Translations under genes and position numbers: made by a program
In this document: in pieces, positions 7,722 to 14,927 of the stretch
How positions within the stretch are numbered: the first letter of the stretch is position 1
Layout: every line of letters begins with the position of its first letter
The notes under the pieces: generated by a model
The model's input: only the letters and a program-made list of their open reading frames with translations
Told to the model about the DNA's origin: nothing
Database searches by the model: none
DNA from: CAVUUN01 sp964421755
GTDB lineage: Bacteria; Acidobacteriota; UBA6911; RPQK01
Assembly: GCA_964421755.1 (NCBI GenBank)
Contig: CAYQYP010000041.1
Location: 1-18,754 of the forward strand
DNA: 18,754 nucleotides
Reading direction: 5' to 3'

Positions 7722-9430
7722 CAGCTTTCCCTCGCAACTTGCCGGACGGACGGCGATGCCGGCGCTGCCGCCAGACCGGCCTCCGCGACACCAACCCGAT
7801 GACACCAGTCTCCGAACGCCTCTTCGTATCCCCTGCTCGTCATCCAGTCGCGGATGATCGGAGCGAGAACGCCTGCCAGGTCCTCGCGGTTCACATTTTC
7901 GCGGTAAAGCGCGGCCAGCCGGTCACCCCTCGGACTTCCCCCCAGATAGACGTGGTAGCCGTTGGAAGACCGGCCAATCAAGCCGATTTCCGCGACCGGC
8001 GGCCGTGAGCAGGAGTTGGGACACCCGGAAACTCGAATCGAAATCGGTTCGCCGGCGCAACCGAGGTCTTGCAGCTCGTCGAGCAAGCCGGGCAGCATCC
8101 GCTCGGCTTCGGTCAAAGCCAAGCCGCACGTGGGAAGTGCCGGACAGGCGATGCTTTTGAGCCGAAGAGGGGATATTTCGGCGGGCAGGAGGACATCGTG
8201 CTGACCGAGCAGGAGCTCGACGTTTTCCCGCTCGCTCTCGTGGATGTCTGCCAGAATCAGGTTCTGGTCAGGCGTGAGGACAATCCGGGGCCGGAAGCGG
8301 GTGACGACTTCGCGCAGGGCGGTCTTCAGCCTCGGTCCCCGATCATGGACCCGGCCGTTTTCAACAAAAAGGCCGAAAAAGGAGAGTCCCTCCTGCTTTT
8401 GCCGATGCCAGCCGACGTGTGTCTTCACGAGACCGGTTTCAATCTTCCCCGGATCAGCAAGCTTGATAGTCAGTCTTGTCTCCACCTCGTTTCTGAAGGC
8501 CTCTATCCCTCGCTCCTCGATCAGGTATTTCAGCCTGGCGTGCTTTCGGTCACTTCGGTCGCCGTTATCGCGGAAGACGGCGACAATCGCCTCGAGCGCC
8601 GGGATCAACTGCTCGGGAGCTACTCGGGCCAGCGGAGTCGCCAGTCGTGGGTACGTCTCCTTGTTCCCGTGGGAGCTTCCCAGGCCGCCTCCCACGAGGA
8701 TCTGGAAACCCGACAAGGTCCCCTCGCCAACCATCGGGACAAGGGCGACGTCGTTGGTCAGCACATCCGTGCAGTTTTCGTTTTCGCCTGCCACGGCGAT
8801 TTTGAACTTTCTGGGGAGATACCCCTTCCCGTAGAGCGGCTCCTCTACCACCGGGGTTACATTCTCGCCGTCCAGCCAGATCTCGAGGTAGGCGGTCGAA
8901 CGAAAGGCCAGAGATTCCGAGATCAGCCTGGCCCAATGTTGCCCATCGAAGACGGAATGGAGATCGAGTCCGCTCACTGGACATGCCAGGACATTTCGGA
9001 CTCCGTCCCCACAAGCCCCGTACGTGTTCAACAATTCGGAATTGAGAAGTTGAATCAGCGATCGGAGGCGCTCTTTCCCGACTCCGTGGAACTGGACATC
9101 CTGGCGACTCGTCAAGCGCAGAGTTCCGTCCCCGTGTAGATCCGAAGCGCGGTCGAGCACCAGCCACTGCTCAGGCGAAAGCCGGCCGCCGCCGGGATTC
9201 TTCGTCCGAACCATGAACCGGAACGCTTTGCCCTGACCTTCTTTCAGAAGCGCCCGGCGCAAATCCCGGTCGTCGTACTGGTAAATTCCGTGGAACTTGG
9301 CCAGTTGCACGCTTTCGGCAGAAAGCTTGGGTTCCGGGGAATCCAGCTCAGCCCTGATGTTCCCTCGAAGTCCCCGGCTCTCTTCTTTGACCGATTCAGC
9401 CTTTGACTTGCCCTGGTTGTCTTTCGTCAT
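7721..9430 (-). CDS. cysI: Assimilatory sulfite reductase hemoprotein (siroheme/4Fe-4S)
   Basis: This enzyme reduces sulfite to sulfide with six electrons. At 569 aa it matches E. coli CysI (570 aa). Siroheme-contact regions are present: RLTSRQDVQFHG (105-116) and YLPRKFKIAV (204-213, Lys208 and Lys210). The four cluster cysteines are in CPALPTC (Cys429, Cys435) and GCPNSC (Cys470, Cys474). GACGDGVRNVLACP (138-151) and RSDRKHARLKY (292-302) match the family closely. ATG 9430 is chosen over a further-upstream frame opening at 9538 because it has AGGGAG upstream, gives the family length, and lies 19 nt after the cysN stop. No cysJ-type flavoprotein is in the window. Electrons may come from ferredoxin or from a CysJ encoded elsewhere; the sequence alone does not decide. 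An alternative label is ferredoxin-sulfite reductase (Sir). Confidence 0.93.
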   Translation of the reverse strand: MTKDNQGKSKAESVKEESRGLRGNIRAELDSPEPKLSAESVQLAKFHGIYQYDDRDLRRALLKEGQGKAFRFMVRTKNPGGGRLSPEQWLVLDRASDLHGDGTLRLTSRQDVQFHGVGKERLRSLIQLLNSELLNTYGACGDGVRNVLACPVSGLDLHSVFDGQHWARLISESLAFRSTAYLEIWLDGENVTPVVEEPLYGKGYLPRKFKIAVAGENENCTDVLTNDVALVPMVGEGTLSGFQILVGGGLGSSHGNKETYPRLATPLARVAPEQLIPALEAIVAVFRDNGDRSDRKHARLKYLIEERGIEAFRNEVETRLTIKLADPGKIETGLVKTHVGWHRQKQEGLSFFGLFVENGRVHDRGPRLKTALREVVTRFRPRIVLTPDQNLILADIHESERENVELLLGQHDVLLPAEISPLRLKSIACPALPTCGLALTEAERMLPGLLDELQDLGCAGEPISIRVSGCPNSCSRPPVAEIGLIGRSSNGYHVYLGGSPRGDRLAALYRENVNREDLAGVLAPIIRDWMTSRGYEEAFGDWCHRVGVAEAGLAAAPASPSVRQVARES

Positions 9431-9449
9431 GCCTCGTCTCCCTGCAGCT

Positions 9450-11297
9450 TCAGATCTGGTACTCGGGCAGAAGTCCCGAGCTGAGGAGCCGTTCGAAGAC
9501 CATTTCGACGGTCTTCCCGGGATCGCTTCCCGGTTCAAGGGCCGCTTCGGGAATTGCTCGCTCCAGCTGAGTCGGGCCCACGGTTATCAGGAAGAGCTGG
9601 TACGGGTGATTCTGGATGCGCAGCCGTTCCACTTCATGGTCGTCCAGGCCTTCGAGCGCGGTTATGAAGAGCAACCCGGAGTCGGTCATCAGGTGAGCCA
9701 GCTCGCCGAGCCGTTCCAGGTGTTCCTGTCGGGTCACGGGTTCATTTGCCTCGGGAGCAGACAGATCGAACAGGTTCTCGATGCTGAGGTAATAGCTCTG
9801 GCAGCCGGCTGCAAAAAGCCGGGCTTCGAGGCGCCTGGCCACCTCTCTCATACCGCTCTCCCTGGCGCCGGCGACCACGATGAACTTCCCCGTGTGCCCG
9901 TTGCGGGCGGCTCGGTCCTCGAACCGGACCGAACCTTTTTGCCAGCTACGCTCCCGGTGATCGACCTGCTCGCTCAGCAGGGAGGCGCCCACTTCAATCG
10001 GCTGCAGGACTGTTCCGCAGCCCGCAATTTCGTATCCGTCAATGATCACGAACCGCGACGTTCTCTCCAGAACGGCAACACAATCGAATGCGACCGGTTT
10101 GCCGGTTTCCAGGACACATTCCGCGACGTCGTGGCGATCGATTTGCTGCTTGCCCCTGACTGACGAAAGATCGCCCGCATCGATGACGTTTTGAACCTGC
10201 ACCAACTCGACCGGCCGGCGCGCGCTTCCGATCTTCAGCTTGTAACGCTTTCCGGGAAGCATCGGTGACTTGCCCAGCCAGAAAAGGTTGGCACGGAACC
10301 GAGTCGCAAGCCCGGGACCGGTCTCTCCTGACCGGCACATCAGCTCACCCGGTGTCAGGTAAATTTGCGGCTCGAGGGTCAGTCCGACTGCCCGGCCAGC
10401 CGTCTCACGCCGACGAGGAGACGAGTTGAACGCCTCGATGCTTCGCACGCGACTGGTTTTTCCAGAGGGATAAAAGACGACTTCGTCCCCGACCGATACG
10501 GTTCCTGTGTCGATCGAGCCCGCTATGATCCGCCGAGCGTCGAGCTCTTCGGTAAACTTGTAGATATCCTGAACCGGCATCCTCAAGGGGCGGCGCCAGT
10601 CAAGGCTCTCCTTGCGAAAGGCGTCCATCTGCTGGCTGACCGTCGGGCCTTCATACCAGGTTGTCAGGTGGGAACGGGACACGAGATTCACGCCGTCCCG
10701 CGCGCTTATCGGAATGAAGGACGTTGGGTGGACACCCAGATTTTCAAGGAACGCCTGGTACTCAGCCCTGATCGCCTCAAATACCGACTGGCTGAAGTTC
10801 ACCAGGTCCATCTTGTTAAGGAGGATCGCCACCTGCCGGATGCCCAGCATGGAAACCAGGTAGCCATGGCGGCGGGAGTTCTCCTGCACGCCTTCATGGA
10901 CATCGATCAGGAGCATCGCGGCCTCAGCCCGGGATGCGCCCGTGACCATGTTCTTGAGGAATTCGATGTGACCGGGTGCGTCGTTGATGATGTAGTCGCG
11001 GTGGGCGGTCCGACAAAAACAGCGTGCCGTCTCGATCGTTATGCCCTGGCTCTGCTCGTCCTTCAGAGCATCAAGCAGAAAGGCGAATTCAAACGGGCGG
11101 GAATTACGCTCGCAGTATTCCCGGACTTGCTCGATCTTGCTCTCGGGCAATGTCCCCAGGTCCGTCATCAACCGACCGATCAGCGTGCTCTTGCCATGGT
11201 CGACGTGACCGACCACCACCACCTGCATCTGTTCCCGTCCGGAGACCATCTCCCCGGCCAGGTTAAAACCGCCGCCGGTGCTCGCTTCCGCCCTCAT
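9450..11297 (-). CDS. cysN: Sulfate adenylyltransferase subunit 1 fused to a degenerate APS-kinase-like domain
   Basis: This 615-aa GTPase subunit of ATP sulfurylase couples GTP hydrolysis to APS formation by CysD. The GTPase motifs are complete: GHVDHGKST (30-38), an effector region with GITIETA, DAPGH, and NKMD. EF-Tu-like beta-barrels follow to about 440. Residues about 469-615 align in pattern with APS kinase (VARRLEARLFAAGCQSYYLSIEN; GELAHLMTDSGLLFITAL). However, the P-loop reads GARESGMRE (about 477-485) where a kinase has GxxGxGKST, and the LDGDN stretch reads LSIEN. The domain is therefore probably catalytically dead, and a regulatory or structural role is inferred. ATG 11297 overlaps the cysD stop (TGATG); the GTG three bases earlier is an equally possible start. 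GGGAGGG lies 9 nt upstream of the ATG. Confidence 0.93.
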   Translation of the reverse strand: MRAEASTGGGFNLAGEMVSGREQMQVVVVGHVDHGKSTLIGRLMTDLGTLPESKIEQVREYCERNSRPFEFAFLLDALKDEQSQGITIETARCFCRTAHRDYIINDAPGHIEFLKNMVTGASRAEAAMLLIDVHEGVQENSRRHGYLVSMLGIRQVAILLNKMDLVNFSQSVFEAIRAEYQAFLENLGVHPTSFIPISARDGVNLVSRSHLTTWYEGPTVSQQMDAFRKESLDWRRPLRMPVQDIYKFTEELDARRIIAGSIDTGTVSVGDEVVFYPSGKTSRVRSIEAFNSSPRRRETAGRAVGLTLEPQIYLTPGELMCRSGETGPGLATRFRANLFWLGKSPMLPGKRYKLKIGSARRPVELVQVQNVIDAGDLSSVRGKQQIDRHDVAECVLETGKPVAFDCVAVLERTSRFVIIDGYEIAGCGTVLQPIEVGASLLSEQVDHRERSWQKGSVRFEDRAARNGHTGKFIVVAGARESGMREVARRLEARLFAAGCQSYYLSIENLFDLSAPEANEPVTRQEHLERLGELAHLMTDSGLLFITALEGLDDHEVERLRIQNHPYQLFLITVGPTQLERAIPEAALEPGSDPGKTVEMVFERLLSSGLLPEYQI

Positions 11298-12229
11298 CAC
11301 ATGTAGCCCTCCCGACGGAGAATCTCGAGGGTTCCCCGGTCGTCCTTGTCCTGCTCGCGGCCGGCGCGCTCGGCGATTCCGGCCAGTTGCCCGCTCTTCA
11401 ATTCAGCGATGATCTCAGACACCGTGCGCGATAACGACTCGATCGGTTTGGTGCACGGGTAGCACCCCAGGGAGCGGTAGCGACGACCGTTTCCGCCGTC
11501 GAAATAAAGGGGAGAGACAGGAATCTGTTCGCGCTCGATGTATTCCCAGATGTTGATTTCCGTCCAGTCGAGCAAGGGGTGAATCCGGACGTGAGTTCCG
11601 GGAGCGAAATCCGTCTTGAAGAAGTTCCACACCTCGGGAGGCTGATCGTCCAGATCCCAGTCGCTGTTCTCGTCCCGCGGCGAGAAATACCTTTCCTTGG
11701 AACGACTCCCTTCCTCGTCCGCCCGCACACCGACGATCACGCCGGTAAACGGGGCTCCTCCCGTCCGGGTTTCGAAGGATGCAGTGGCATGATTGAAGTG
11801 CCGTCGCTGCCATTCTCCGGAAAGGGTGTGCTTCAGTGCTTCACTCTTCAGGGCGCGGCAGCAGGCGAGGCGATTTAGAGTTCCATCCGGAAAGGTCTGA
11901 CGGGACTCCAACGCGACCTGGTTTTGCCCTACGATCAGGTTCAGCTTCCAACGCCTGGCACATTCGTCGCGGTACTCGATCATCTCCGGGATCTTGAAGC
12001 CGGTGTCGATATGGATGAGCGGGAACGGGACGTGGCCGAAAAACGCTTTTCGGGCCAGCCAGACCAGGACCGTGCTGTCTTTGCCGATCGACCAGAGCAT
12101 GCACAGCCCCTTGAATTCCCGGTATGCCTCCCGGAGGATATGAATGCTCTTGGCCTCCAGTTGCTCCAGCTTGTCGAGAGAGGCGGGGTCCTGGACACCG
12201 AGCTCTTGCGGAGAAGATGGCTCTGTCAT
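11297..12229 (-). CDS. cysD: Sulfate adenylyltransferase subunit 2
   Basis: This 310-aa catalytic subunit of ATP sulfurylase (E. coli CysD is 302 aa) adenylates sulfate with ATP to give APS and pyrophosphate. The PP-loop is SIGKDS (47-52), preceded by GLCMLW and followed by VLVWLARKAF and PFPLIHIDTGFKIPEM, all typical of CysD. The middle contains GVRADEEGSRSKER, HVRIHPLLDWTEINIWEYI and SLGCYPCTKPIES. The C-terminus RGTLEILRREGYM matches the family end. The open frame extends upstream into cysH, but ATG 12229 is preferred because it overlaps the cysH stop as ATGA and gives the usual length. It works with CysN, encoded directly downstream with a 1-nt overlap. Cytoplasmic. Translational coupling between cysH, cysD and cysN is inferred from the overlaps. 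Confidence 0.95.
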   Translation of the reverse strand: MTEPSSPQELGVQDPASLDKLEQLEAKSIHILREAYREFKGLCMLWSIGKDSTVLVWLARKAFFGHVPFPLIHIDTGFKIPEMIEYRDECARRWKLNLIVGQNQVALESRQTFPDGTLNRLACCRALKSEALKHTLSGEWQRRHFNHATASFETRTGGAPFTGVIVGVRADEEGSRSKERYFSPRDENSDWDLDDQPPEVWNFFKTDFAPGTHVRIHPLLDWTEINIWEYIEREQIPVSPLYFDGGNGRRYRSLGCYPCTKPIESLSRTVSEIIAELKSGQLAGIAERAGREQDKDDRGTLEILRREGYM

Positions 12230-13038
12230 TTTTCCCGAGCCTCGCGGGAAGACCCAGATGCGTTTCGCAAACCGACGCCCGTTGCTTTGCCGAGCGCGTG
12301 CAGAACGGATCCTGGCCGCGTGTGCAGGCCGCATTCCCGGTGCTCGGGTCGTTCCCACCACCACCGCCCGGATCGCGGGTCATCACCGGCCGGCACCGCC
12401 CGCGTACACGGGCTGCATCCGATCGACGGAAAACCCCGATCGTGGAGGACGTTGTAAGGCACCTGGCGTTCGCGGAGGTAACCCCACACGTCGTCCTCCT
12501 CCCAGTTGGCCAGCGGATTGATCTTTAGAAGCCCGTTGGTTTCGTCCCACTCAAGGACTTCAACCTCGGTGCGGGTCACGGACTGACTGCGCCGGAGGCC
12601 GGTCACCCACGCGTCCAATCCCACCAACGCACGCCGCAGGGGGCCGAGCTTGCGAACCTCGCAACAGAGCTTGCGCATTTCCGCGCTCTCGCGGAACAAG
12701 TTCACTCCGTAACCATTGACCATCCGCTCTACGGCGCGCGGATCCGGAAAGTAGACCTTGAACTTGATGCCGTACCGCGCCTCGGTTCGCGCGATGAGCT
12801 CATAGGACTCCTCAAACAGGCGGCCTGTATCGAGGGTAAAGATCGGAATCGCGCTGCCACTTCGAACGATCATGTCGGTGAGGACCTGGTCTTCGGCGCC
12901 CAGCGAGGAGGAAAGGGCAATTCGCCCGGGGAACTGACGAGCCGCCCAGGTGAGCACCGCTTCCGGTATCATCCCGGCGGTTTCCGCCCGCCAGCCTTGC
13001 ACCAACATCCGCGCATCAGTCGTCATATACCGTTTCAT
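12226..13038 (-). CDS. cysH: Assimilatory APS reductase (CysH family, 4Fe-4S type)
   Basis: This 270-aa enzyme reduces adenylyl sulfate to sulfite with thioredoxin-type electrons and is the first gene of the operon. Motifs are SSSLGAEDQVL (43-53, nucleotide site), TLDTGRLFEE (68-77), VTGLRRSQS and the catalytic ECGLH with Cys236. The pair CC at 125-126 and CSPC at 208-211 are the four cysteines that bind the 4Fe-4S cluster. The family uses them to separate APS reductases from the cluster-free PAPS reductases, so this enzyme probably takes APS directly. Some enzymes with these cysteines accept both substrates. About 31 residues follow ECGLHT..., longer than the common ending. ATG 13038 is used; ATG 13026 is a possible alternative start, and neither has an ideally spaced Shine-Dalgarno (AGGA sits within 2 nt of the first). 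Confidence 0.92.
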   Translation of the reverse strand: MKRYMTTDARMLVQGWRAETAGMIPEAVLTWAARQFPGRIALSSSLGAEDQVLTDMIVRSGSAIPIFTLDTGRLFEESYELIARTEARYGIKFKVYFPDPRAVERMVNGYGVNLFRESAEMRKLCCEVRKLGPLRRALVGLDAWVTGLRRSQSVTRTEVEVLEWDETNGLLKINPLANWEEDDVWGYLRERQVPYNVLHDRGFPSIGCSPCTRAVPAGDDPRSGRWWWERPEHRECGLHTRPGSVLHALGKATGVGLRNASGSSREAREK

Positions 13039-13476
13039 TTCCTATAAAACCAGTCGGAATAGTGTAGATTAAGTTATGGTAGGGCGTATCGCAGTCGGAT
13101 GTCAACCAGCAGATTGGGGAGCCCAAAAAGTAGGGGGCGGAGTCGGCCTTACGGGGCGCGCATGGTCGTCGCCCATCGAGCACGACATCCGGCCTTCTGG
13201 AGCGCGGACATCTTGTCCGCACTGGGATCGCGGACGTCCCGTCCGCGCGGCGGGCATCTTGCCCGCCGTTGAGGTTGTTCGATCTGCTGCTGGGAGAACG
13301 CCGGGCAAGATGCCCGACGGGCGGGCAGGATGCCCGCGATCCCAGTGCGGACGGGACGTCCGCGCTCCAGAAGGCCGTCGGCGAATACTTGTATGGAGCA
13401 GGGCAGGACCCGTGCAGAGGGTTGGCGAGCTCCCGGCTTTCCAAGGTGCGAGCGCCGGGAGCAGGGTTACGACTGG
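13039..13476. other. Repeat-filled upstream region of the cys operon
   Basis: This 438-bp stretch lies between the unknown gene at 13477 and cysH. The part next to cysH (13041-13080) is AT-rich and is the likely place for the operon promoter, though I cannot find a convincing -35/-10 pair. A compact REP-like cluster occupies 13190-13377 and is described separately. Reading frames across this stretch are by-products of the repeats. I see no riboswitch-like structure. Confidence 0.5.
13190..13377. repeat. REP-like palindrome cluster with six 17-bp units
   Basis: Two 44-bp outer arms (13190-13233 and 13334-13377) are inverted copies differing at three positions. Within and between them are six near-palindromic 17-bp units of consensus GCGGRCRTCYYGYCCGC or its reverse. 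They lie at 13204-13220, 13230-13246, 13250-13266, 13301-13317 (degenerate ends), 13321-13337 and 13347-13363. Each unit can fold alone and the whole can fold as one long hairpin. The three mismatches between arms fall inside unit 1 against unit 6 (ATCTT against GTCCC), so the arms have diverged at the unit centres only. Related units occur at 5832-5870 and 6273-6289, on the other side of the cys operon. Variable, short spacing rules out a CRISPR array. Confidence 0.85.
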
Positions 13477-13944
13477 TCAGGCGCCAACGTGTGAACTGGT
13501 ATGTGGCCGCACATCCTCCATGAACTGCCGAATAGCCGCAATATGGCCGGGCGACCGGTGTTCCGACCAGGACTCATAGCGCTCGGCGGCTTTCTGCAGG
13601 TGAGACAGGAAATGCTTTTCGGCAAACCGCTTACGAGCCTCCGGCACGATGGGTTTCAGGGTCTCCCATACCCCGTAAAACTCGCCGCTTGTCTCAAAAA
13701 AGAGGTCTTCATGAAGAAGGCCGTAGTTCAGTAGAGCGCAGGCCTGTTCCCAGTAGCCTATTACCATGCCCGCAAGCGCCCCGGATTCCGTTCCGGGCGC
13801 GGCTATGCGCATGAAGTCATCAAAAGTCTTCACCGCGCAATTCGCGAAGAACCAGTCGCGAGCCTGACGAAGTTTCGCTTCGCGACGCAAGTCGTATACC
13901 TGCAGGTGCAGCTGCGCCTGTTCATGGGTAGGTCTTGTTTCCAT
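13477..13944 (-). CDS. Small conserved hypothetical protein
   Basis: This 155-aa soluble protein is predicted to be almost all helical and has no signal peptide. The start at 13944 is secure because AAGGAGGT, a full Shine-Dalgarno, lies 9 nt upstream on the - strand. Features are VYDLRREAKLRQARDWFFANC (about 17-37), DDFMRIAAPGTESGALAGMVIGYWEQACALLN and HEDLFFETSGEFYGVWETLKPI. I associate the arrangement LRRE...R.W...APGTE...GYW...E.LF with small uncharacterised proteins common in acidobacterial genomes, and more loosely with DUF4760-type proteins. This is from memory and not certain. No function can be given. It is divergent from the VOC gene (135-nt shared upstream region) and is followed by the REP-like cluster upstream of cysH, so it is probably its own unit. 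Confidence 0.8.
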   Translation of the reverse strand: METRPTHEQAQLHLQVYDLRREAKLRQARDWFFANCAVKTFDDFMRIAAPGTESGALAGMVIGYWEQACALLNYGLLHEDLFFETSGEFYGVWETLKPIVPEARKRFAEKHFLSHLQKAAERYESWSEHRSPGHIAAIRQFMEDVRPHTSSHVGA

Positions 13945-14020
13945 CGGTCTTTTACCTCCTTATTTTTCTGTCAGGGGTTAGTCGAATGAGCTCGTTCAGA
14001 ATCGACAGCACGCCTCCAAC

Positions 14021-14049
14021 TTGAGCGATCGGCTCACTGGCGTTACCAT
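14021..14049 (+). promoter_or_regulatory. Possible sigma-70-type promoter of the VOC gene
   Basis: TTGAGC (14021-14026) and TACCAT (14044-14049) are separated by 17 nt and lie 30 nt upstream of the ATG at 14080. Each hexamer matches four of six consensus positions. The position is right but the match is modest, and such pairs occur by chance. Confidence 0.3.
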
Positions 14050-14079
14050 GAGGGAAATCCCACCCAAAGGAGTATCGAT

Positions 14080-14526
14080 ATGGCCGTAAAACCCGTACCC
14101 GACGGTTACGAGACGATTACACCTTACTTTGTTGTCAATGGGGCAGAAAAGTTCATTGAGTTCGCAAAACGGGCGTTCGGCGCGAAAGAGGTCTTTCGTG
14201 CCAACATGCCAGATGGGTCGATCATGCATGCAGAGCTGCAAATCGGTAGTTCGAAAATCATGCTCGGCCAGGCGTCAGAACGGTGGAAACCGGAGACCTG
14301 CGCCCTTTATCTCTACGTCCCGGATGTCGATTCCGTCTACAAGAAAGCGGTGGAGGCCGGGGCAAAATCGATAATGGAACCCGCAGACATGTTTTACGGG
14401 GATCGTTCCAGCGGGGTCCTCGACCCCTTCGGCAACCACTGGTGGATTGCCACACACATCAAGGATGTGTCGCCCGAGGAACTGGAGCGGCACATTCACG
14501 ATCACACGAAACAACCGACCACGTAG
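14080..14526 (+). CDS. VOC-family (glyoxalase/PhnB-like) protein
   Basis: This 148-aa protein has the paired beta-alpha-beta-beta-beta arrangement of the vicinal-oxygen-chelate superfamily, PhnB-like branch. The first module is ITPYFVVNGAEKFIEFAKRAFGA (13-35) followed by MPDGSIMHAELQIGSSKIMLGQ (43-64). The second is CALYLYVPDVDSVYKKAVEAGAK (74-96) followed by MFYGDRSSGVLDPFGNHWWIATH (104-126). The ending DRxxxxxDPFGNxWxI is the usual signature. Known members bind metals and act as glyoxalases, dioxygenases or resistance proteins, but PhnB-like members mostly have no assigned activity, so I name no substrate. The start at 14080 follows AAAGGAG (14066-14072). It is monocistronic by layout, divergent from the 155-aa gene and followed by a repeat-rich region. 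Confidence 0.92.
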   Translation: MAVKPVPDGYETITPYFVVNGAEKFIEFAKRAFGAKEVFRANMPDGSIMHAELQIGSSKIMLGQASERWKPETCALYLYVPDVDSVYKKAVEAGAKSIMEPADMFYGDRSSGVLDPFGNHWWIATHIKDVSPEELERHIHDHTKQPTT

Positions 14527-14613
14527 TGCCTCCGCGGGCAAATGGCGTCGTGGGCCTCGCCGTAGGGTCCGGCATCCTCGCCGGGACCTCCTCGAGTTCT
14601 CGGGCAGCCTCTG

Positions 14614-14760
14614 CAGAGAGCTCGTCAACCGGGCCGAAAAGCGGCGGATTCTGAACAGCGAATCCGCCCTACGACCACTCGCCATGCGAAAGCACTCAGT
14701 CGTAGGGCGGATTCGCTGTTCAGAATCCGCCGCTTTTCGGCCCGGTTGACGAGCTCTCTG
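14614..14760. repeat. Perfect 62-bp inverted repeat with 23-nt loop
   Basis: The left arm 14614-14675 and right arm 14699-14760 are exact reverse complements over all 62 positions, separated by 23 nt (14676-14698). The arms begin CAGAGAGCTCGTCAACCGGG and end CGAATCCGCCCTACGAC at the loop. No frame in it looks coding. An exact match of this length implies recent formation, recent conversion or selection. A MITE-like or REP-like non-autonomous element is the likeliest class (inference); no target-site duplication is obvious at the edges. Confidence 0.9.
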
Positions 14761-14779
14761 GCTCATTGCGGCCCCCGTC

Positions 14780-14824
14780 GGCCTGCGACTGCCCCTCAGC
14801 TGAAACAGCTGGCAGTCGCAGGCC
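14780..14824. repeat. Second hairpin, 14-bp perfect arms
   Basis: GGCCTGCGACTGCC (14780-14793) and GGCAGTCGCAGGCC (14811-14824) are exact inverted copies. The interval contains a smaller AGCTG-AAA-CAGCT stem. It begins only 20 nt after the 62-bp inverted repeat and is not followed by a U-tract, so it is not a typical terminator. Confidence 0.8.
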
Positions 14825-14828
14825 CAGA

Positions 14829-14927
14829 GAAAGAGATCCACTTGCTCGACCTGGAAAAGGCTGCGGCAACAACCTGATCTCCTTCTACGATGTCGCCGAC
14901 GGCCGCCTGCTGACCGTGCTGAAGTGA
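14829..14927 (+). pseudogene. Remnant of a gene 3' end (beta-propeller-like)
   Basis: From 14865 one frame reads GNNLISFYDVADGRLLTVLK and then a stop at 14925-14927. Just before it, in a different frame, the sequence reads KEIHLLDLEK. Joined with a frame shift near 14860 the two give a stretch in the style of a WD40 or lactonase-type propeller blade (LLDLE..., FYDVADGRLL). No start or upstream body of such a gene is present, and the hairpins lie directly upstream. I read this as a decayed 3' fragment, but it is short and the family call is by eye. Confidence 0.35.

Noticed and set aside
8069..9139. A 356-codon open frame on the + strand opposite cysI
   Set aside because: It is an antisense shadow of a clearly conserved sulfite reductase gene and resembles no protein; GC-rich third positions create such frames.
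9431..9538. Longer N-terminus of the sulfite reductase
   Set aside because: It would overlap cysN by about 90 nt and add 36 residues unlike the family; ATG 9430 has a good Shine-Dalgarno and gives 569 aa.
10365..11306. A 313-codon open frame on the + strand opposite cysN
   Set aside because: It is a shadow of the conserved GTPase gene, with no domain or ribosome binding site of its own.
13041..13065. Possible operator just upstream of cysH (minus-strand CTATTCC-GACT-GGTTTTATAG)
   Set aside because: The two halves are of unequal length and only partly complementary; it is suggestive by position but too weak to call a site for a sulfur regulator.
13190..13377. CRISPR array
   Set aside because: The repeated 17-mers are individually palindromic, alternate in orientation and have 3-34 nt irregular spacing; no cas genes are present.
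13016..13579. Open frames on both strands across the 13190-13377 repeats
   Set aside because: The translations are repetitive products of the palindromic units (RPRSQCG-type strings) and not genes.
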